64,000 bases of DNA from Desulfovibrio sp. DV (GTDB lineage: Bacteria; Desulfobacterota; Desulfovibrionia; Desulfovibrionales; Desulfovibrionaceae), in assembly GCF_001936595.1 (NCBI RefSeq), contig NZ_MLBG01000002.1, positions 1 through 64,000 on the forward strand, written 5' to 3'. A program made the position numbers and the translations under genes. Positions 8,933-17,066 of the stretch are shown one piece after another. The notes below the pieces were generated by a model, which saw only the letters and a program-made list of their open reading frames with translations, did not search any database and had not been told where the DNA came from. Each line of letters starts with the position of its first letter. The stretch's first letter is position 1.

Positions 8933-9866
8933 CGGCCGTTTCCCAGCCGCGGTTGCCCATCCCGCCGTCCTGCCGGCGATTCGCGCGGACCGGCCGGGAT
9001 GGGCCTGTGCCGTCCCGGGCCAAGGCCATGCCGCCAAGGGCCAGGGCAAAGCCGACTGCCTGGAGCGCGTCCAGCCCCGCCTCGAAAAAGACCCAGGACC
9101 ACACCGCCGCCAGCGGCGGCACCAGAAAGAGCAAGGCCACGGCCCGGGCCGCCTCGCCCTGGCGCACCAGCCACACGAGCAGGGTCGTTGCCCCAAGGGA
9201 AAGCCCGGCAACGCTCCAGGCCAGGGCTGTAACAACGGTGGCCGACAGGACGAAACGCTCTTCTCCCCACACGACAGCCAGCACCAGCGTGACCAGGGCT
9301 GCGCCGCAATGCTGCAACGCACCGGCCGGACGCAGGTCCGTGGCCGCAAGCCCGGTCTTTTGCGCCAAGGCGCCAAGGGTGGCGGCCAGGACGCTGCCCC
9401 CGGCCAGAGCCAGGGCTGCCGGCGGCAGTGGCGTTTCCCCGCTCGCAGCCAGGGCCGGCCAGACCGCCAGCCCGACTCCGGCCAGGGCTGTGCCCATGCC
9501 GGCAGCCCGTCGAAACGAGAACGATTCTCCCAGGAACATCGCGGCCAAAAAAGCGGTCAGGGGCGGCTGCAGCGCGCCGGCCAGGGCCATGAGGCCCGGA
9601 GACAGCCCGAAGGCCACGGCCTGATAGCCGGCGGCCAGATACAGGCCGTTGGAGAGTCCTCCGGCCGCCAGATGCCCGAGCGTCAGACGCATTCCCGGCC
9701 AGGGCAGGCCGAAAGACCGGGCCAGGGCGGCCAGCACCAGGGCGGTTACGGCGAAGCGGGCTGTGAGAAACAGGCAGGGATCGGCCCAGGGGGCGATGGA
9801 CCGGGCCACGATAAACCCGGTGGACCAGAGGCAGACAAAGACAAGGGGGGCGCAGCGTTTTGGCAT
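8880..9866 (-). CDS. EamA/DMT-family transporter
   Basis: A 328-residue inner-membrane protein with about ten hydrophobic segments in two repeats, as in drug/metabolite exporters (EamA, RhaT-like). The N-terminus CAPLVFVCLWSTGFIVARS is the typical first helix with the W-S/G block, and a second repeat begins near the middle (LAGGSVLAATLGALAQKTG). The final 40 residues are polar and of low complexity. It is divergent from a LysR-type regulator gene 69 bases away, which suggests that the regulator controls export of a shared ligand; the ligand is unknown. Confidence 0.88.
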   Translation of the reverse strand: MPKRCAPLVFVCLWSTGFIVARSIAPWADPCLFLTARFAVTALVLAALARSFGLPWPGMRLTLGHLAAGGLSNGLYLAAGYQAVAFGLSPGLMALAGALQPPLTAFLAAMFLGESFSFRRAAGMGTALAGVGLAVWPALAASGETPLPPAALALAGGSVLAATLGALAQKTGLAATDLRPAGALQHCGAALVTLVLAVVWGEERFVLSATVVTALAWSVAGLSLGATTLLVWLVRQGEAARAVALLFLVPPLAAVWSWVFFEAGLDALQAVGFALALGGMALARDGTGPSRPVRANRRQDGGMGNRGWETAVRRAGRESGAPGRPGHR

Positions 9867-9922
9867 GGAGCGGCTTTACGCCAGCCGATCCATAAGGTAC
9901 AACGAAGACAATTTGTGTCAGG

Positions 9923-9937
9923 ATAAATTCAATTTAT
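9923..9937. promoter_or_regulatory. palindrome over the LysR gene start, likely operator
   Basis: ATAAATT-C-AATTTAT is a perfect 7-base inverted repeat with one central base. It fits the T-N11-A pattern of LysR-type binding sites and stands out as an AT-rich stretch in GC-rich DNA. It covers the start codon of the regulator gene and lies 57 bases before the divergent exporter gene, so one site could serve autorepression and control of the exporter. Confidence 0.55.
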
Positions 9938-10841
9938 GGATAAAAGCCCCTTTGACCTCCAGGCCCTGCGCACCCTGGTGGCTGTGGCCGATACCGGCGG
10001 ATTCACCAAGGCGGCTTGTGTGCTGCACCGAACCCAGGCTGCGGTGAGCGCTGCCGTGGCCCTGCTCGAACAGGGGGCCGGGTGCCGCCTCTTTGACCGT
10101 TCACGCCAGGGTTGCCGGCCAACGCCGGCCGGCGATGTGCTTCTGGGCCATGCCCGGGAGATTTTGCTGCGGGTGGAAGCGGCGGCATCGGCCCTGGCAT
10201 CGGCCCGGCCGGCCGGCCGGGTGCGCCTTGGCATCCCGGACGACGTGGTTTTGGGACTGGGCCTCCTGTTTGTCCGCCGGCTGGCCGAGGACAACCCGGA
10301 GGTCTTGGTCGATTTGCGTTGCGACCTGTCGGTCGCCCTGGAAGCGGCCTTGTGGGCCGGGGAGCTGGACCTGGCGGTGGTGGTGCGGGAGCCGGGGGGG
10401 CAGCAAGGGCACTTGCTTTTCCGCGATCCCCTGGTCTGGTGCGTCCCTCCGGGCTGCCGGCCGCACATGGAGCGGCCCTTGCCGGTGGCTCTTTTTGCCG
10501 AGGGCTGCCGTACCCGGCCCATGGCGCTTTCCGCCCTTACCAGCGCCGGCATCGCCTGGACTGAAGTCTGCCGCGCCTCCCAGGCGGCCGCATTGACGGC
10601 CATGGCTGCCGCGTGCCGGGCCGTGGTCGCCCTGGCTAGGCGGGCCGTGCCCCAGGACTGGCGCATTCTGGCCCCGGGGGAGGCCGGGTTGCCGTGGCTG
10701 CCCGATTATGCGGCTGCGCTGCTTTTGCCGCCGCAGCCGACGTCCCTGGCCAGCCTTGTGGCCGGGCTGCTCCTGGCCCTGGCCCGGGAGGGGGAAGACG
10801 CCGGGATTACAGCGCCTTCCACAACGTCTGCACCGGGGTGA
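9936..10841 (+). CDS. LysR-family transcriptional regulator
   Basis: A 301-residue regulator. The N-terminal winged helix-turn-helix is FDLQALRTLVAVADTGGFTK through LFDRSRQGCRPTPAG, with the recognition helix around RTQAAVSAAVALLEQ. The rest is a periplasmic-binding-like effector domain beginning near residue 90 (VRLGIPDDVVLGL). It is divergent from the exporter gene, a common arrangement for LysR regulators and their targets. No strong ribosome binding site precedes ATG 9936 (AGGA is 12 bases away), so translation may be weak. Its 3' end overlaps the convergent small gene by 35 bases. Confidence 0.93.
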   Translation: MDKSPFDLQALRTLVAVADTGGFTKAACVLHRTQAAVSAAVALLEQGAGCRLFDRSRQGCRPTPAGDVLLGHAREILLRVEAAASALASARPAGRVRLGIPDDVVLGLGLLFVRRLAEDNPEVLVDLRCDLSVALEAALWAGELDLAVVVREPGGQQGHLLFRDPLVWCVPPGCRPHMERPLPVALFAEGCRTRPMALSALTSAGIAWTEVCRASQAAALTAMAAACRAVVALARRAVPQDWRILAPGEAGLPWLPDYAAALLLPPQPTSLASLVAGLLLALAREGEDAGITAPSTTSAPG

Positions 10842-11043
10842 AGGCCGCGTCCAGGGCCGGGCTTATTTCCACCAGCACCTCGCCGCCAGCCCGCACCACC
10901 CGTACATGGGCTTCCCCGTCAACCCCGGCCTCCCGGGCGGCCTCATGCCAGCGGTCCACATCCGCCGCCACGATGGCCTCGAAATCCGCTTCGGTCTGCA
11001 GCGGAGCGATAAAGCTTGAAACTGTCACCCAGGCACTCGTCAC
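10807..11043 (-). CDS. small conserved-looking hypothetical protein
   Basis: A 78-residue soluble acidic protein with a folded-looking mix of residues, including DFEAIVAADVDRWHEAAREA and HVRVVRAGGEVLVEI, suggesting a helix followed by two strands. I do not recognise the family. GTG 11043 is preceded by AAGGAG at seven bases, much better than the in-frame upstream codons. It is convergent with the LysR gene, overlapping it by 35 bases, and stands 189 bases after the DUF488 gene; that gap shows nothing clear. Confidence 0.65.
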   Translation of the reverse strand: MTSAWVTVSSFIAPLQTEADFEAIVAADVDRWHEAAREAGVDGEAHVRVVRAGGEVLVEISPALDAAFTPVQTLWKAL

Positions 11044-11232
11044 GACAATTCTCCTTGCAGTTGCGGCCAGTCCGGGCTGCACCGCCATCTATGACCCAGC
11101 CAGGGCGTCATGCGCCCGGCAGCCACGGGACAAATTCGATTCGTCATTGGTTGCGCATCCGGTGCATTGCCGGCGTTGCCGGCGCAGGCCGTGTCGCCGG
11201 CTTGCCGCGCCAACAAAGGCAGCGTGTCGGCT

Positions 11233-11733
11233 TCATTGCGGGTCCCGGTCGGCCAGGACGCAGGCCAGGGCGAAATCGTTCCAGGCCGGGGTGTGGGGCT
11301 CCAGCCGGCCATCGCCCCGGATATGCACCACCTTGGCCCCCCGGGCCAGGAGTTCCGGCGCGATGCGCCCGGCCCGGTGGCACCGTCTGGGGTCTTCCTC
11401 GGCGCACAGCAGAACCAGCCGCCAGGCCTGACGCCAGCAGTCCATGACCCGGTCGACTCCCCGGGAAAATGAGACTGCCGCGGCAATGGGCTCCCCCTGT
11501 CCCCGGCCGCCAAGCTCCCGGCCCAGATACACATAGGAAACCCCCCACAGCCCAAGGGAGGCGGCCAGGGCGTCCTTGGAAAATTGCGGCATGTAGCGGG
11601 AGACCGGGTGGGAGCGCACGTCGATGACCATATTGACGCCCTGGCGGGCCAGCAGGCTTAAAAACGTGGCCCGTTCATGGCCGCTGTGCCCGATGGTGTA
11701 GATGGGCGGGCGGGAAAGCGGTCCCGCCTGCAT
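11233..11733 (-). CDS. DUF488 domain protein
   Basis: A 166-residue DUF488 protein. Family landmarks are IYTIGHSGH near the N-terminus, VIDVRSHPVSR, and LLCAEEDPRRCHRAGRIAPELL, which holds the conserved Cys, Glu and CHR triad. The function is unsettled; these proteins are often encoded beside DNA repair or nucleic-acid genes. Here the ATG shares its A with the stop of tag (TGATG) and GGGGAA lies upstream, so the two are translationally coupled. That is a hint, not proof, of a repair-related role. Confidence 0.88.
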   Translation of the reverse strand: MQAGPLSRPPIYTIGHSGHERATFLSLLARQGVNMVIDVRSHPVSRYMPQFSKDALAASLGLWGVSYVYLGRELGGRGQGEPIAAAVSFSRGVDRVMDCWRQAWRLVLLCAEEDPRRCHRAGRIAPELLARGAKVVHIRGDGRLEPHTPAWNDFALACVLADRDPQ

Positions 11734-12320
11734 CAGGCTTCCCCGGCCAGCTCCCGGAACCGGAAGCAGTCGCGCAGGTGGTCGTTGACGAGTCCGGCGG
11801 CCTGCAGGAAGGCGTAGACAATGGTGGGGCCGACAAACCCGAAGCCACGGGCCTTGAGGTCGCGGCTGACGGTTTCGGCCAGCGGCGTGACTGCCGGAAC
11901 CTGGCTGATGTGCTCCCAACCGCCGACCACGGGCCTCCCGTCCACAAAGCGCCATAGGTAGGCGTCAAAAGAACCAAACGCGTCGGCTGTCGCCAGAAAA
12001 GCCCGGGCGTTTTTCACCGAGGCCGCCACCTTGGCCCGGTTGCGGATGATGCCGGCGTCGGCGACCAGTTCGGCCATTTTGGCGTCGTCGTAGGCGGCCA
12101 CGCGGGCCGGATCAAAGCCGTCGTAGGCCAGCCGGTAGCCCTCGCGGCGCTTGAGCACCGTCAGCCACGACAACCCGGCCTGCGCCCCTTCGAGGAGCAG
12201 CAGTTCAAAAAGCGCCCGGTCGTCATGGAGGGGCACGCCCCATTCCTCGTCATGATAGCGGACGTAGAGCGGCAACTCGCCGCACCATGGACACCGAAGC
12301 GTATCGCGCATCACGCCCAT
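11733..12320 (-). CDS. tag: DNA-3-methyladenine glycosylase I
   Basis: Base-excision repair glycosylase that removes 3-methyladenine. About 195 residues, as usual. Landmarks: RCPWCGELPLYVRYHDEEWG at the N-terminus with the first zinc Cys and the conserved YHDEEWG, then FELLLLEGAQAGLSW with the catalytic-pocket Glu, IIRNRAKVAASVKNA, and FVGPTIVYAFLQAAGLVNDH with the C-terminal zinc His. Three ATG codons are clustered at 12326, 12320 and 12311; 12320 has AAGGGG nine bases before it and was chosen. That AAGGGG belongs to the neighbouring palindromic repeat, so its availability may depend on RNA folding. Confidence 0.93.
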   Translation of the reverse strand: MGVMRDTLRCPWCGELPLYVRYHDEEWGVPLHDDRALFELLLLEGAQAGLSWLTVLKRREGYRLAYDGFDPARVAAYDDAKMAELVADAGIIRNRAKVAASVKNARAFLATADAFGSFDAYLWRFVDGRPVVGGWEHISQVPAVTPLAETVSRDLKARGFGFVGPTIVYAFLQAAGLVNDHLRDCFRFRELAGEA

Positions 12321-12326
12321 CCCCAT

Positions 12327-12376
12327 CTTCCCCTTTGCAGGGGTCCGGGGGCTACCCTCCCCCGGCCGCCGGAGCA
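12327..12376 (-). repeat. palindromic intergenic repeat, copy A
   Basis: Read on the minus strand it has a conserved head (CTCCGGCGGCC), a stem CCGGGGG/CCCCCGG, then a small hairpin CCCC-TGCAAA-GGGG and a GAAGATG tail. It shares the same order of parts with copy C at 15163-15217 and, with changed stem sequence, copy B at 12452-12510. It ends right at the start of tag, whose ribosome binding site forms the GGGG arm of the small hairpin. Confidence 0.75.
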
Positions 12377-12451
12377 ACGGTGGTTCCCGCCAAACGCAAC
12401 AAGCAATATTCGCGTCTCGACTTGGCAACGCACCCGGTCAAATCAAATTTC

Positions 12452-12510
12452 CCCCAGGTGGGATTCCAAAGGGCTCAGCCCGTTGGCCGCCGGAGGCATT
12501 CTTCCCTCTT
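12452..12510 (-). repeat. palindromic intergenic repeat, copy B (variant stem)
   Basis: Read on the minus strand: GAAGAATGCCTCCGGCGGCC, then a stem CCAACGGGCT/AGCCCTTTGG, then a second small hairpin CCC-ACCT-GGG followed by GGAAA. The head matches copy C almost exactly, but the main stem has a different sequence that still pairs. It sits directly after the ubiD stop codon and overlaps it slightly, so it could also act as the 3' end of that transcript. Confidence 0.7.
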
Positions 12511-13954
12511 ACAACCCAAGTTCGCCCCACAGGGCGTCGATGCGGGCCTTGGTGGTCTCGTCCATGGTGAGCGAATCGGGCCAGCCGCGCATGTGGCCTT
12601 CCTCGGGACCCTTCTTGGTGGCGTCGATGCCCATCTTGCCGCCATAGCAGGGCATGGGCGCGGCATGGTCCAGGGCGTCGAGCGGCCCGTCCACGATGAT
12701 GACGTCGCGCCTGGGATCGACGTTGTTGCCCACGCGCCACAGCACCTCGGCCGTGTTTTGCACGTTGACCCCGGCATCCACCACCACGATGATTTTGGTG
12801 AACATCATCTGGCCCAGTCCCCAAATGGCGTACATGATCTTGCGCGTCTGGCCCGGGTAGCGTTTGTCGATGGAGACAAAGCAGAAGTTGTGGAACACGC
12901 CTTCGACCGGCAGGCTCAGGTCCACGATTTCCGGCAGCTGTTTTTTTATGAGCGGCAAGAACAGGCGTTCGGTGGCCTTGCCCATGTAGGTGTCTTCCAT
13001 GGGCGGCGGGCCGACCAGGGTGGCCGGATAGACGGCGTCCTTGCGGTGGGTGATGGCGGTCACGTGAAAGACCGGATAGTCGTCGGCCAGGGAATAATAG
13101 CCGGTGTGGTCGCCAAAGGGGCCTTCGCGGCGACGCTCGCCCGGCTCGACATAGCCTTCCAGGACAAACTGGCTGTTGGCCGGCACCTGCAGGTCCACGG
13201 TCTTGCACTGGACGAGTTCCACGGCTTTCTGGCGCAGGAACCCGGCGAACAGGAATTCGTCGATGTCGTCGGGCAGCGGGGCGGTGGCGGCATAGGTGCA
13301 GGCCGGGTCCGGGCCGATGGCCACGGCCACGGGCAGGCGTTCGCCGCGTTTTTCGGCCAGATAGTAGTGGGCGGCGCTGCCTTTGTGACGGTGCCAGTGC
13401 ATGCCGGTGGTGTTTTTGTCAAACACCTGCATCCGGTACATGCCGACGTTGCGCTTGCCGGACTCCGGGTCCCTGGTCACCACCACGGGGAAGGTGATAA
13501 ACGGGCCGGCGTCGCCGGGCCAGGTGGTCAGCACCGGCAGGATGGACAGGTCCACGTCGTCGCCGGTCAGCACCACATCCTGGCAGGGGGCGCTGTCCAC
13601 GGTTTTGGGAAAAATGCCGGCCATCTTGGCCAGCTTGGGCAACAGCTTGAGCTTTTCGATCAGCCCCTCGGGCTTTTCCATCTCCAAAATATCATCGATG
13701 CGCTGGCCCAGGCGTCCAGGTCGGTGCATTCCAGGGCCAGATGCATCCGGTCAAAGGAGCCGAAGGCGTTGGTCACCACCGGAAACCGCGATCCTTTGGG
13801 ATTTTCAAAGAAAAGGGCCGGTCCCACGGCCTTGGAGACGCGGTCGGTGACCTCGGCGATCTCCAGATACGGGTCAAGCGTGGGCTTGATGCGTTTGAGT
13901 TCGCCTTTTTTCTCCAGCAGCCGCAAAAATTTCCTGCAAATCCTTGTACGCCAT
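12509..13954 (-). pseudogene. UbiD-family decarboxylase, two frame breaks
   Basis: UbiD-family enzymes are prenylated-FMN decarboxylases, often used in menaquinone or ubiquinone synthesis. Joined across the two breaks the product is about 481 residues, normal for UbiD. The N-terminus MAYKDLQE starts at ATG 13954 with GGAG upstream; an extra base in the A/T run at 13925-13932 shifts the frame before FLRLLEKKGEL. A base missing near 13708-13714 restores the original frame before GQRIDDILEMEKPEG. Read as given, translation stops at 13874. The remaining open frame (from about 13729) keeps the bulk of the enzyme, including ERRREGPFGDHTGYYS. The two breaks cancel, which favours sequencing error over decay. 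Confidence 0.85.
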
Positions 13955-14006
13955 GAGGGAACGCTCCGGGTGTGGTCGATCCGGCAGAGCCTGCCGGTCC
14001 GCATAT

Positions 14007-14987
14007 TTATACCCGAAGCCGCAGCCCCGTAAAGGGCCGGGCCGCACCGGCCAAAATCCTGGCCCAGAATCCCGAGGCCGCCTCGGCCGGGAGCCCGCCG
14101 GCAAAGAGGCAGACCGGGGCCAGCTCGCGCCGGCCAAAGCGCACCCGGGCCAGGCTGGCGATGACGGTATCGGCCAGGGCCGGGTTTTCCAGCATGAGGC
14201 GATAGCCGGCATGGGAGGCGTCCAGGGTGAACACTGCGGCAAGGCGTCCGACTTCCGGCAACCGGCCAAAGAGGCGCAGGGACCAGGACGTGGCGGTGCG
14301 CAGGGCCAGGACTTCGGACTGGCCAAGGCCCGGATATATCCAGGGCACATAGAGCGGCCGGCCCTGGGCCTTGGGAATGACCAGCCCGGCCAGTCGGACC
14401 AGTTCCCGGACCCGGGCCAGGGCTTGGCCGGCCTCGGGGTCGGCGTGGCACAGAGCCTGAAAGTCCGCCCGGGCCCGGGTGAGGTCCAGAAGCGGGCCGG
14501 ACGCCGTCCCGGCCGGGCTTCCGGTGACCGCCGCATCAGGTTCGCCGGCAGACGCACCGGGAGCTTGTTCGGGAGAACTGCCGGGAAAAACGTCAGAGGG
14601 AAGGTCGGAAGGCGGCGCGTCGACCGGGGGCAACCGATGGAGCAGCGCCTCGAATTTCGACCGGGCGTCGGTCAGGGCCGCCAGCAGCAACACCGGGTCG
14701 TCGGCGGCCGACGGCGGCGGGGTGATGTCGCGCAGGAGAAGGTCAGGCTCCAGGCCTTCGATGCGAAAGACCAGTTCCCGGCCAGGGGCAGGCTCGTGGT
14801 CCAGGGCGGCCAGCAGCTTATGCCCGGCCACCACCACCCAGAACAGCCCGCCCGGTCCTGGCGAGACAAGCCGGCCGCGCACGATCTGCCCCACCCGCCG
14901 GCCGCGCCGGAAGGCCTGGGGATCGGAGCGGTCCTTGCCGCCGCTTGAAGGCTGGCCGCTGCCGCCGTATCCGCCTGTGACCCGCAT
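14007..14987 (-). CDS. hypothetical protein with FliK-like features
   Basis: A 326-residue protein that I cannot assign firmly. The N-terminal third (VVVAGHKLLAALDHEPAPG followed by VFRIEGLEPDLLLRDI) resembles a small beta domain seen in deltaproteobacterial hypothetical proteins and loosely in hook-length-control-like proteins. A Pro/Ala/Ser-rich linker follows (about residues 120-165), then a C-terminal domain with VPWIYPGL and LDASHAGYRLML. No signal peptide is apparent. ATG 14987 has AAGGGA upstream. It lies 52 bases before ubiD in the same direction, so the two may be co-transcribed. Confidence 0.7.
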   Translation of the reverse strand: MRVTGGYGGSGQPSSGGKDRSDPQAFRRGRRVGQIVRGRLVSPGPGGLFWVVVAGHKLLAALDHEPAPGRELVFRIEGLEPDLLLRDITPPPSAADDPVLLLAALTDARSKFEALLHRLPPVDAPPSDLPSDVFPGSSPEQAPGASAGEPDAAVTGSPAGTASGPLLDLTRARADFQALCHADPEAGQALARVRELVRLAGLVIPKAQGRPLYVPWIYPGLGQSEVLALRTATSWSLRLFGRLPEVGRLAAVFTLDASHAGYRLMLENPALADTVIASLARVRFGRRELAPVCLFAGGLPAEAASGFWARILAGAARPFTGLRLRV

Positions 14988-15162
14988 ACGGTCCCTTTAT
15001 CGTTGACGATGTGGATGTTGGGCTGCCAGCCATGGTACGCCATGCAGCAGTCAAAGGGAGCATTACGAGGAACGGGCTGTTTTACCAATTCAAACAACAG
15101 GACGTCCTGCCCCGCTCCATGACCGACCGGATCTCGCGAGAGCGCAAACCCCTGTTTCTCCA

Positions 15163-15217
15163 TTTTCCCCTTTGCAGGGGTCCGGGGGGATCATCCCCCC
15201 GGCCGCCGGAGGCATCT
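15163..15217 (-). repeat. palindromic intergenic repeat, copy C
   Basis: The cleanest copy. Read on the minus strand: GAAGATGCCTCCGGCGGCC, a near-perfect stem CCGGGGGGAT/ATCCCCCCGG, a small hairpin CCCC-TGCAAA-GGGG, and a GAAAATGG tail. It occupies the 253-base gap between the secreted hypothetical gene ending at 15241 and the gene starting at 14987, on the downstream side of the former. The rest of that gap shows nothing I can name. Confidence 0.78.
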
Positions 15218-15240
15218 TCTCTTTCTTCTCGCCCTCCCGT

Positions 15241-15699
15241 CTATCGGCCGGTCAGCTCGAAATAGTCGGTGAGGTCGATGCCGGGAAAGACGTGGACCAC
15301 GGGCGTGCAGGTTCCCTGGCGGATGATGTGGACTTGGCAGGGCACGGCCTTGCCGGGTGCAATGGCGTATTTGGCGATAAATTTCGGCCCGGGCGGCATA
15401 CTGTTGACCAGGGTCAGGGTGAAGAGCTTGTCGGGCGCGTAGAGTGGTTCGCCGACGATGGGGGTGTCGGGGGTGAACCGGTAGGTGACGGCCAGGGGCG
15501 GGTAGGGTGTGGGAATGCCTTCGGTTGGCGAGGACGGCTGCCAGGGAGCCACGGAGACAAAGACGGCGGTGCCGGGAAAGACGTCGTAGCGGCAGGGGCC
15601 GCCGCGAACCGGCGACTCGGCGGTGTTTCCCATGGCCGGCAGCAGAAACCCGGCGGCCAGGGCGCACAGGACAATGAGGCGGATGGCGTTGGAGAGCAT
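15241..15699 (-). CDS. secreted hypothetical protein
   Basis: A 152-residue exported protein. A signal peptide covers about residues 1-28 (MLSNAIRLIVLCALAAGFLL followed by a small-residue cleavage region). The mature part is rich in strands, with two Cys (GGPCRYDVFPG and GKAVPCQVHIIRQGTC has two more), so disulfides are possible. Repeated hydrophobic/Pro motifs such as FTPDTPIVGEPLY suggest a beta-sandwich, but I recognise no family. ATG 15699 is preceded by AAAGGAG at eight bases, which fixes the start. It follows the DnaJ-like gene by 31 bases in the same direction. Confidence 0.78.
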   Translation of the reverse strand: MLSNAIRLIVLCALAAGFLLPAMGNTAESPVRGGPCRYDVFPGTAVFVSVAPWQPSSPTEGIPTPYPPLAVTYRFTPDTPIVGEPLYAPDKLFTLTLVNSMPPGPKFIAKYAIAPGKAVPCQVHIIRQGTCTPVVHVFPGIDLTDYFELTGR

Positions 15700-15730
15700 G
15701 GGGAGTCTCCTTTGCTTGGTGTCGAGAGGG

Positions 15731-16591
15731 TTATTTGGCCAGGAGCCGGAGATAGAGATCGCCGCGCATGGGGCCGATGCGCCGGCCCATGCCTTTGAGG
15801 CGGATGGGACGTCCCACGATGAAATCCGGAGGCAGGGTGACTTCCACCATGGTGGGTTTGGCGTTGCCCAGGCCATGGCGGATGCCCACGCGGATTCGGG
15901 TTCCCGGGAGCAGGCTGGTGCTTGGCAGGCGCACGGTCTGTTCGTCGTCGAGCTGTTTCCTCAAGTAGTCCTTGAGAGATCCAAAAAATCCCTTGGACAT
16001 GTCGATAGATACTGCTCTATCCCCCCAGCTGAACGAGACCTCGCGCGCGCCTTTGGCGGCCACTTTCTGCTGCCGTTTCGGGCCATTCTTCACTTGCCGG
16101 TAAATGTCCTCGAAGACCTGCCGGGCAAAGGGGTCCTTGAGCAGATCCTGGAGCACTTCCTCGCGGCGGAAATAAAACCCGGCGTCGGCGTTGTCCTTGG
16201 AGGCCTTGGTATAGGCCTCTTTGGCTTTTTGCTGGTTGTGGGCCGCGCCGGGTTCGGGTCCCGGAGGCGGGCCGGGGCGGGTGGTGGTGCGGGCCTTGGC
16301 CTGCTCGTCCGGACCCTGGGGCCGGCCTGGGCCGGCGGTCCGGGATTCTTCCTTGGCCGAGGGGCCGGGGCCGCGGTCATCCCGGTCGGCCAGGTAGTGG
16401 CGCAGGAGGAGATAGGCTTCGTTTAACCGCTGGAACTTGCGTTTGGCGGCGGGATCATCGGGATGCAGGTCCGGGTGGAGCTTGAAGGCGAGCTTGCGAT
16501 AGGCGGATTTGACGGCCTCAATGCCGTCGCCGGGTGAAACCCCGAGCAGCGAACGCGCCTGGTCAAGACGCATCGAAGCCGGGCCGGCCAT
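15731..16591 (-). CDS. DnaJ-domain protein
   Basis: A 286-residue J-domain protein. The J domain is N-terminal (LDQARSLLGVSPG through KLHPDLHPDD) with the HPD signature that stimulates Hsp70. A Pro/Gly/Ala-rich linker spans about residues 70-125. The C-terminal 100 residues (VRLPSTSLLPGTRIRVGIRHG, then VEVTLPPDFIVGRPIRLKGMG and GDLYLRLL) resemble the last client-binding domain of DnaJ/CbpA. It lacks the zinc domain, so it is a type II-like co-chaperone. ATG 16591 overlaps the YkgJ gene by 29 bases; an ATG at 16573 is a possible alternative. Confidence 0.85.
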   Translation of the reverse strand: MAGPASMRLDQARSLLGVSPGDGIEAVKSAYRKLAFKLHPDLHPDDPAAKRKFQRLNEAYLLLRHYLADRDDRGPGPSAKEESRTAGPGRPQGPDEQAKARTTTRPGPPPGPEPGAAHNQQKAKEAYTKASKDNADAGFYFRREEVLQDLLKDPFARQVFEDIYRQVKNGPKRQQKVAAKGAREVSFSWGDRAVSIDMSKGFFGSLKDYLRKQLDDEQTVRLPSTSLLPGTRIRVGIRHGLGNAKPTMVEVTLPPDFIVGRPIRLKGMGRRIGPMRGDLYLRLLAK

Positions 16592-17057
16592 GCTCCGCTT
16601 CCTCTGGGGTGTCCGGGTTCGTGTCGCTCACCAGGGCTTCGGGAACGTCCTCGCCCCGGGGGCGGCACAGATCATTGGCTACGAGATAGTCCCTGCCCTG
16701 GCGGGCAAACTCGGAGTGGGGGGCCTGGCGGTTGATGCCGGGGCAGTCTTCGGCAGCCATGGCGTGGCTGTCGGCGTCGATGATGTTGCCCCGAAAATAG
16801 GGCCAGGCCCGACAGACATCCGGCCGGGCCGGATGCACCGCGCAGCCAGCGGCGTAAAAGATGCAGTAGTCATCCGTGCCGGTCACCAGTCGATGGCGGC
16901 CGCCGACATGTTCGGTAAAGCGTTCGAGCAGCGTGTTGCGGTCAAGTCCCAGGTGGTCGCCCAGGCGCTTGATATCGAAAGCGGACATGACAATGCCGCC
17001 CACTCCTTCACAGCAGTGGCCGCAGCGTTGACAGGCAAAAGCAATGACAGACGGCAT
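16563..17057 (-). CDS. YkgJ-family Cys-cluster protein
   Basis: A 164-residue protein with CQRCGHCCEGVGG at the N-terminus and later Cys in CIFYAAGCAVHPARPDVCRAWP, the pattern of the YkgJ (UPF0153) family, which probably binds zinc or an Fe-S cluster. The biochemical role is unknown. ATG 17057 is preferred to the GTG two codons upstream because AGGG is better spaced. The 3' end overlaps the DnaJ-like gene by 29 bases, and the CoA-binding gene ends 10 bases upstream, so the three are probably one transcript. Confidence 0.86.
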   Translation of the reverse strand: MPSVIAFACQRCGHCCEGVGGIVMSAFDIKRLGDHLGLDRNTLLERFTEHVGGRHRLVTGTDDYCIFYAAGCAVHPARPDVCRAWPYFRGNIIDADSHAMAAEDCPGINRQAPHSEFARQGRDYLVANDLCRPRGEDVPEALVSDTNPDTPEEAEHGRPGFDAS

Positions 17058-17066
17058 TTCCACACC

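Noticed and set aside
7234-9309. Very long minus-strand open frame across uvrC and the methyltransferase
   Set aside because: It is antisense to well-supported uvrC and the methyltransferase, with low-complexity Arg/Pro/Gly-rich product.
12287-14032. Long open frame on the plus strand opposite ubiD
   Set aside because: Its codon use and composition are those of antisense frames in GC-rich DNA, and the minus strand holds conserved UbiD sequence.
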